Shown: in pieces, positions 58,719 to 63,178 of the stretch
How the letters are laid out: each line of letters starts with the position of its first letter
How positions within the stretch are numbered: the stretch's first letter is position 1
The notes under the pieces: model-generated
What the model was told of the DNA's origin: nothing
Seen by the model: the letters and a program-made list of their open reading frames with translations, nothing else
The model's database searches: none
Assembly (NCBI RefSeq): GCF_012328925.1
Contig: NZ_JAAXLS010000038.1
Span: 1-63,178, forward strand
Reading direction: 5' to 3'
DNA: 63,178 nucleotides
DNA from: Amycolatopsis acididurans
GTDB taxonomy: Bacteria; Actinomycetota; Actinomycetes; Mycobacteriales; Pseudonocardiaceae
Position numbers and translations under genes: made by a program

Positions 58719-59588
58719 ATGGCGACACCCTCCCTGCCCGAACTGCTCGCACAGGACGGCATGATCCACGCACCCGGTGTGTGGGATGGACTCTCGGCAC
58801 GCATCGCGGAACAGGCCGGGTTCTCGGCAGTCTGCGCGTCCGGGTTCGCCATCGCCGCGGCGCTGGGCATGCCCGACGCCGAGATCTTCACCGCGACCGA
58901 AGGCATCGACGCCGTGCGCAAGATCCACGAAGGCTCCTCCCTGCCGATCATCGCCGACATCGACACCGGCTACGGCAACGCGATCAACGCCGGCCGCACG
59001 GCCGCGAACATGCGCCGCGCCGGGGCCGCGGCCGTCTTCATGGAGGACCAGGTCTCCCCCAAGCGCTGCCCGGTCTGCGTCGGCGACCCGGTCGAGGTCA
59101 CGCCGCTGCGCGAGGCGGTCGGCAAGGTGCGCGCCGCGAAGGACGGGCTGGAGGACGCCCTGCTCATCGCCCGCACGGACGCCGTCGGCGACGAGGCGCT
59201 CAAGCGTGCCGAGGCCTACGTCGAGGCGGGCGCCGACCTGATCATGCCGGTGTCCAAGACGTTCTCCACGCTGGAGGACTGGCGCCGCTGCCACGAGCTG
59301 ACGGGTGTCCCGCTCGTCGCCTCGCTCACCGCGTGGACCTGGGTGGAACGTGAGTTCACACCCGAGGTGATGGCGCAACTGGGCGTCAAGATCGGCCTGG
59401 TCGCCACGCACGGCGTGCTCGCGGCGGCCACCGCCCTGCGCGACTCGTTCACCCGTCTCGCGTCCGGGGAGGCACTGCCGCAAGTCTCGGCCTCCTACAT
59501 GGAGCACGAGGACTTCGTCGGGCTCATCGGCTTCCCGGAAATGGAAAAACGGCAGCGCGAGTACCTGCCTGCCAAGGAAGAGGTGTGA
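58719..59588 (+). CDS. Isocitrate-lyase/PEP-mutase superfamily C-C lyase (2-methylisocitrate or dimethylmalate type)
   Basis: A 289-aa TIM-barrel lyase. DIDTGYGNAINAGRTAANMR carries the metal-binding Asp region. EDQVSPKRCPVCVGDPVE keeps the catalytic Cys of the KKCGH-type loop, but the following Gly-His is replaced by Pro-Val. LIARTDAVGDEALKRAEAYV is conserved. The size fits methylisocitrate lyase or 2,3-dimethylmalate lyase. It lies 2 nt before an aconitase-type gene and with it forms a hydration-cleavage pathway; the substrate is inferred. Confidence 0.82.
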   Translation: MATPSLPELLAQDGMIHAPGVWDGLSARIAEQAGFSAVCASGFAIAAALGMPDAEIFTATEGIDAVRKIHEGSSLPIIADIDTGYGNAINAGRTAANMRRAGAAAVFMEDQVSPKRCPVCVGDPVEVTPLREAVGKVRAAKDGLEDALLIARTDAVGDEALKRAEAYVEAGADLIMPVSKTFSTLEDWRRCHELTGVPLVASLTAWTWVEREFTPEVMAQLGVKIGLVATHGVLAAATALRDSFTRLASGEALPQVSASYMEHEDFVGLIGFPEMEKRQREYLPAKEEV

Positions 59589-59590
59589 GC

Positions 59591-60856
59591 ATGGGCTCGA
59601 CGATCACCGAGAAGATCCTCGCCCGCGCGGGCGGCCTGGACCGGGTGACCCCGGGTCAGAACGCCCCGTTCCGGCCCGACTACATGATCGCCTACGACTA
59701 CCCCGGCTACACCGACGTGATGTTCCGCCAGATGGCCGAGGACTTCGGCATCGACACCGTCAAGGAACCCGAGCGGTACGTCCTGTTCATCGACCACATG
59801 ACCACCCGCAACGACGAGCGTGAGAAGCAGATGCACGACGTCACGCGGGAATGGGGGCGCCGCAACGGGGTCGCGGTCCACGAAGGGCTCGGCATCGGCC
59901 ACCAGGTCTCCGCCGAACTCGGCTACGCGATGCCCGGCAAGTTCCTCGTCCACTTCGACGGGCACATCAGCGGGCTGGGCGCGTTCGGCGCGCTGGGCTG
60001 GGGCGTGCGCAAGGACCTGCTCGAAGCATGGGTGACCGGCGCGGTTTACCTCGACGTGCCCGCCAGCACCCGTTTCCACCTCGACGGCCGGTTCGCCGGG
60101 GGCGTCGACAACCGCGACCTCATCCACCACATCATCGCGACCTACGGCGCGGACGCCTGCGCGCACCAGGTCATGGAATACACCGGCGCCGGCGCGGAGG
60201 CGATGACGATCGACCGCAGGCAGGGTCTGTGCGCGATGGCGATGTTCACCGGCGCGGTGTCGGCGATCTTCAACCCGGACGAGAAGTCCCTGGCATACGT
60301 GGAAAAAGTCGCGCGTGCCGAATACGAGCCGCTCTACAGCGACCCGGACGCGACCTACGCGGCGAGCCACGCGATCGATCTGGACGCGCTGTCCCCGCAG
60401 GTCGTGCTGCCCGGTTCGGCCAAGTCCGCCAACACCAGACCGGTCGAGGAACTCGCCGGGACCGAGATCCAGCACGCATACATCGGTTCCTGCGCCAGCG
60501 GCCGCATCGAGGAGATCCGCGCCGCCGCGGAACTGCTGCGGGGCAAGAAGGTCGCACCGGGCGTGAACTTCAACGTCGTGCCGACCTCGCAGCGAATCTA
60601 CGCGCAGGCGAAGGAAGAAGGCCTGCTCGACGTGCTGGCCGAGGCCGGTGCACGGGTCGCGGGCGCGTCGTGCGACTTCTGCGTCGGCTACGCGTCACCG
60701 CTGAAGCCCGGCGACAAGTGTGTATCCACCGGTGTCCTGAACATTTCGGGACGGATGGGCAGCACGGAGGCGGAGATCTACATGGGAAGCGCTTACACGG
60801 TGGCCGCCTCGGCGCTGGCCGGCCGCATCGTCGACCCGCGTGAGGTGCTGGCATGA
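59591..60856 (+). CDS. Aconitase/isopropylmalate-isomerase-type large subunit
   Basis: A 421-aa [4Fe-4S] hydro-lyase (LeuC/HacA/DmdA class). The iron-sulfur ligands are in HAYIGSCASGRIEE and VAGASCDFCVGYASPL (Cys-x-x-Cys). DHMTTRNDEREKQMHDV and HFDGHISGLGAFGALGWGVR are family blocks. It is not canonical LeuC (shorter insertions, different substrate-loop residues). ATG 59591 has GAGG 8 nt upstream; the GTG at 59585 is too close to it. It overlaps the small-subunit gene by 4 nt. Confidence 0.87.
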   Translation: MGSTITEKILARAGGLDRVTPGQNAPFRPDYMIAYDYPGYTDVMFRQMAEDFGIDTVKEPERYVLFIDHMTTRNDEREKQMHDVTREWGRRNGVAVHEGLGIGHQVSAELGYAMPGKFLVHFDGHISGLGAFGALGWGVRKDLLEAWVTGAVYLDVPASTRFHLDGRFAGGVDNRDLIHHIIATYGADACAHQVMEYTGAGAEAMTIDRRQGLCAMAMFTGAVSAIFNPDEKSLAYVEKVARAEYEPLYSDPDATYAASHAIDLDALSPQVVLPGSAKSANTRPVEELAGTEIQHAYIGSCASGRIEEIRAAAELLRGKKVAPGVNFNVVPTSQRIYAQAKEEGLLDVLAEAGARVAGASCDFCVGYASPLKPGDKCVSTGVLNISGRMGSTEAEIYMGSAYTVAASALAGRIVDPREVLA

Positions 60857-61404
60857 GCGTGGTGGAGCCGGTCTTTCACGGCAGGGCGGCGTGGGTCTTC
60901 GGCGACGACTTCGACGTGGACCTCGTCATCGGTGTCGAGAACATCAAGTACTACGACCCGGACAAACTGCGCTCGGTGTGCATGAAGGCCTTCGACGAGT
61001 CCTTTGTGGACGACGTGAAGCCCGGTGACGTCATCGCCGGCGGGCGCAACTTCGGCTACGGCCACCCGCACTATCCGGCGATGATCTCGTTGCGCAACGC
61101 GGGAATCGTCGCCGTCGTGGCCGAGTCCTACGCGCCGGGTTTCTGGCGCGGCGAGTTGTACCAGGGAATGCCGCTGGTCACCGTGCCGGGTATCGCATCG
61201 GCCGTGGAACGCTGGGACGAGCTGGAGGTCGACTGGAGGGCCGCGACCGTCCGCAACGCGCGAACCGGGGAGACACTGCGGGGCACCCCGCCGAGCGCAC
61301 ATGCCATCGAGGTGATCGAGGCGGGCGGCGGGCTGAACCTGCTGCGTGCCCAGTACGGCGGGGGTCGTGCGCCGGCCGCCGCGGGGGTGCGGTCCGAGCG
61401 GTGA
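60853..61404 (+). CDS. Aconitase/isopropylmalate-isomerase-type small subunit
   Basis: A 183-aa swivel-domain protein of the LeuD/DmdB class. GRNFGYGHPHYPAMISLRNA holds the substrate-binding loop (YGHPHYP in place of the usual SSREHA), and GIVAVVAESYAPGFWRGELY follows. It pairs with the preceding large subunit to form the hydratase. The altered loop argues for a substrate other than isopropylmalate. The frame extends past the usual end by about 15 Ala/Gly residues into the ligase start. Confidence 0.85.
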   Translation: MSVVEPVFHGRAAWVFGDDFDVDLVIGVENIKYYDPDKLRSVCMKAFDESFVDDVKPGDVIAGGRNFGYGHPHYPAMISLRNAGIVAVVAESYAPGFWRGELYQGMPLVTVPGIASAVERWDELEVDWRAATVRNARTGETLRGTPPSAHAIEVIEAGGGLNLLRAQYGGGRAPAAAGVRSER

Positions 61405-63029
61405 GCTACGCGGAACGACCATGGCTCGGGCTTTATCGCGACGGGCAACCGGACGCGTTCGAGCCCGAGTACGCCAACCTGCTGGAGATGTTCGCCGCGA
61501 CCGTGGCCCGGGCGCCCGAGGCGGATGCGATCCGCTACTTCGACGGCCGGATGACGTCGGCACAGCTCGACGAGGCCTCGGACGCGCTCGCCGTCGCGTT
61601 GCTTGGGCACGGATTCTCCGCCGGTGACCGGCTGGTGCTGTTCACGCAGAACAATCCGGCGTACGTGATCGGCATGCTCGCGGCGTGGAAGGCCGGCGGT
61701 ATCGCGGTGTCGGCCAACCCGATGTACAAGGAACGCGAACTCGGGCACCTGCTGCGTGATTCCGGAGCGACGGCGGTGCTGTGCCTGGACGAGCTGTACC
61801 CGGTGGTGTCGGCGCTCGGTATCCGCACGGTGATCACGTTCTCCGGCCTGGACGGTCAGACACGCGACGATCCGCGGGTTTTCCCGTCGCCACAACGGCT
61901 CGTCATACCGGACGCACTGGATCTGGGGGACCTGCTGAACGCGTTCGCGGGCCTCGAACCACCACCGGCCTCGCCCGCGCCGGACGATCCGGCGTTTCTC
62001 GTCTACACCTCGGGCACGACGGGCGATCCGAAGGGCGCGGTGCTGACGCATCGCAACTTCGTGTTCAACGCCCGCAGCTACCGGGAGTGGATGCAGCTGG
62101 AACCCGGGGACACGATCCTCGGGCTCGCGCCGTTGTTCCATATCACCGGGCTGGTCGGGCACGGCGTGCTCGCGCTGCTGCTGCCCGCGCCGCTGGTGCT
62201 GGCTCACCGGTTCGAGCCCTCGGTGATGGTCGACGCCGTGCGCGAGCATCGGCCCGTGTTCAGCGTCGGCGCCATCACCGCGTACGCGGCGATGGCGGGT
62301 GTGCCCGGTGCCGGGCGGGACGATTTCCGGTCCCTGACCAAGATCTGGTCCGGTGGCGCGCCGATCGCACCGGCGGTGGGCGACCAGCTGGGCGAGAAAA
62401 TCGGCGGGTACATCCACAACGCGTACGGACTGACCGAAACCTCCTCGATCACGCACCTCGTGCCGCCGGGGCGGCGGGCGCCGGTCGATCCGGCCTCCGG
62501 TGCGCTGTCGATCGGCGTGCCGATCGCGTCGGTGCGCTCCCGCATCGTCGGCGAGGACGGCAAGGAGCTGCCGCCGGGCGAGGTCGGCGAGGTGCTGATC
62601 TCGGGTCCGCAGGTGGCCACGGGCTACTGGCAGCGTCCGGACGCGACCGAGGCGTCCTTCCCCGGCGGCGAACTGCACACCGGCGACGTGGGGTTCATGG
62701 ACGAGGCGGGCTGGTTCTACCTCGTCGACCGCAAGAAGGACATGATCATCGCGTCCGGGTACAAGGTGTGGCCGCGGGAAGTGGAGGACGTGCTCTACGG
62801 CCATCCCGCGGTCCGCGAAGCGGCGGTCATCGGGGTGCCGGACGCCTACCGTGGCGAGACGGTGCACGCGTTCGTATCGCTGCAACCGGGCGCGGAAGTC
62901 GGCGCCGAGGAGCTGATCGCGTTCTGCAAGGAACGCATGGCGGCGTACAAGTATCCGCGCGCGGTGTTCTTCGTGGACGAACTCCCGAAGACGGCGAGCG
63001 GGAAGATTCTCCGCAGGGAACTGCGATAA
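61401..63029 (+). CDS. AMP-forming acyl-CoA synthetase/ligase
   Basis: A 542-aa member of the ANL superfamily activating a carboxylic acid with ATP and CoA. The P-loop is FLVYTSGTTGDPKGAVLTHR (about residues 205-224). IHNAYGLTETSSITH, GELHTGDVGFMDEAG and the hinge/Lys motif PKTASGKILRRELR are complete. The GTG overlaps the small-subunit stop by 4 nt, so the four genes form one operon. The ligand is probably the acid produced or used by the lyase/hydratase steps. Confidence 0.88.
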   Translation: MSYAERPWLGLYRDGQPDAFEPEYANLLEMFAATVARAPEADAIRYFDGRMTSAQLDEASDALAVALLGHGFSAGDRLVLFTQNNPAYVIGMLAAWKAGGIAVSANPMYKERELGHLLRDSGATAVLCLDELYPVVSALGIRTVITFSGLDGQTRDDPRVFPSPQRLVIPDALDLGDLLNAFAGLEPPPASPAPDDPAFLVYTSGTTGDPKGAVLTHRNFVFNARSYREWMQLEPGDTILGLAPLFHITGLVGHGVLALLLPAPLVLAHRFEPSVMVDAVREHRPVFSVGAITAYAAMAGVPGAGRDDFRSLTKIWSGGAPIAPAVGDQLGEKIGGYIHNAYGLTETSSITHLVPPGRRAPVDPASGALSIGVPIASVRSRIVGEDGKELPPGEVGEVLISGPQVATGYWQRPDATEASFPGGELHTGDVGFMDEAGWFYLVDRKKDMIIASGYKVWPREVEDVLYGHPAVREAAVIGVPDAYRGETVHAFVSLQPGAEVGAEELIAFCKERMAAYKYPRAVFFVDELPKTASGKILRRELR

Positions 63030-63060
63030 CGAACAGCGCCCCCGGCGGTTTGGCGGATTC

Positions 63061-63178
63061 GAGGGGTCGTTGCAACACAACTGGTCAACTGGCCAGGAGC
63101 TTAGCGAAGCGCTCGGCTGGGGTTTCCCAGCCGAGCGTTTTGCGTGGGCGGTGGTTGAGTTCGGCGGCGACGGCATCG
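63061..63178 (-). mobile_element. IS30-family insertion sequence, right part outside the window
   Basis: GAGGGGTCGTTGCAACACAA at 63061-63080 looks like the terminal inverted repeat, followed by the 3' end of an IS30-type transposase gene. Confidence 0.75.
63085..63178 (-). CDS. IS30-family transposase, C-terminal 30 residues (partial)
   Basis: Minus-strand frame reading in from the edge: DAVAAELNHRPRKTLGWETP, then AERFAKLLAS and stop. AELNxRPRKTLGWxTPAE is the signature C-terminus of IS30 transposases. Most of the gene lies beyond the right edge. A long opposite-strand frame over the acyl-CoA ligase is not part of it. Confidence 0.8.
   Translation of the reverse strand, partial: DAVAAELNHRPRKTLGWETPAERFAKLLAS

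Noticed and set aside
61128..63176. Long minus-strand frame opposite the acyl-CoA ligase reaching the IS30 end
   Set aside because: Different frame from the transposase C-terminus at 63085-63178; no motif; antisense shadow.

Overview
The window is high-GC DNA with short intergenic gaps, many GTG/TTG starts and many start codons lying 6-9 nt after a -10-like hexamer. Gene content points to an actinobacterium of the Pseudonocardiaceae, probably Amycolatopsis or a close relative: crotonyl-CoA carboxylase/reductase, a PknB-type kinase, a DivIVA-like coiled-coil protein, a mycobacterial-type class III cyclase and a pSAM2-type integrative element. The genus is inferred from gene content only.

1-45 kb is chromosomal core/accessory DNA. 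It opens with a TetR regulator cut by the window edge, a Ser/Thr kinase, a LysR regulator, two methyltransferase-type genes, a crotonase and an ABC ATPase. A 30-codon cysteine-containing leader ORF precedes cysteine dioxygenase and a rhodanese. Then come glycogen phosphorylase, a zinc metallopeptidase lipoprotein and a thioredoxin-TPR protein. At 14.5-22.8 kb is a mannose module: a secreted GH92 alpha-mannosidase divergent from an operon of lacI, a manA-like isomerase and an ATPase/permease/binding-protein sugar ABC importer. Near-identical 12-bp palindromes sit at both ends of the divergent control region. The 23-32 kb segment holds two AhpD paralogs, a MocR regulator, a TetR/peroxiredoxin pair, and genes of methylmalonyl-CoA and thiolase metabolism (NAD kinase, meaB, thiolase, epimerase). 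The 32.8-45 kb segment holds ccr, a DivIVA-like protein, a universal stress protein, an adenylate cyclase, proA, an M50 peptidase, an AlkA-like glycosylase, a decayed erm methyltransferase, an HtrA-like protease, oligoribonuclease, tRNA-His, an L,D-transpeptidase and tRNA-Lys.

45,261-58,417 is an actinomycete integrative and conjugative element (AICE) of about 13.2 kb inserted in the 3' end of tRNA-Lys(CTT) and bounded by a 41-bp perfect direct repeat. On the minus strand it carries rep, xis and int in the pSAM2 order, then a DUF2637 protein, small proteins, an FtsK/TraB DNA translocase and a chain of tiny overlapping ORFs. Its control region holds an XRE regulator (coupled to a CutA homolog), a GntR regulator, a MerR-type HTH protein and several palindromic or repeated operator candidates. 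Cargo at the right end comprises a VapBC-like pair, two long DNA hairpins with no gene, two pyridoxamine-oxidase-fold proteins, a GAF-ANTAR regulator and a small Cys-rich protein.

58.4-63.2 kb is an operon of a PEP-mutase/isocitrate-lyase superfamily enzyme, aconitase-type large and small subunits and an AMP-forming acyl-CoA ligase. It resembles a dimethylmaleate/2,3-dimethylmalate or methylisocitrate type of C4-C6 acid catabolism. The right edge cuts into an IS30-family insertion sequence.
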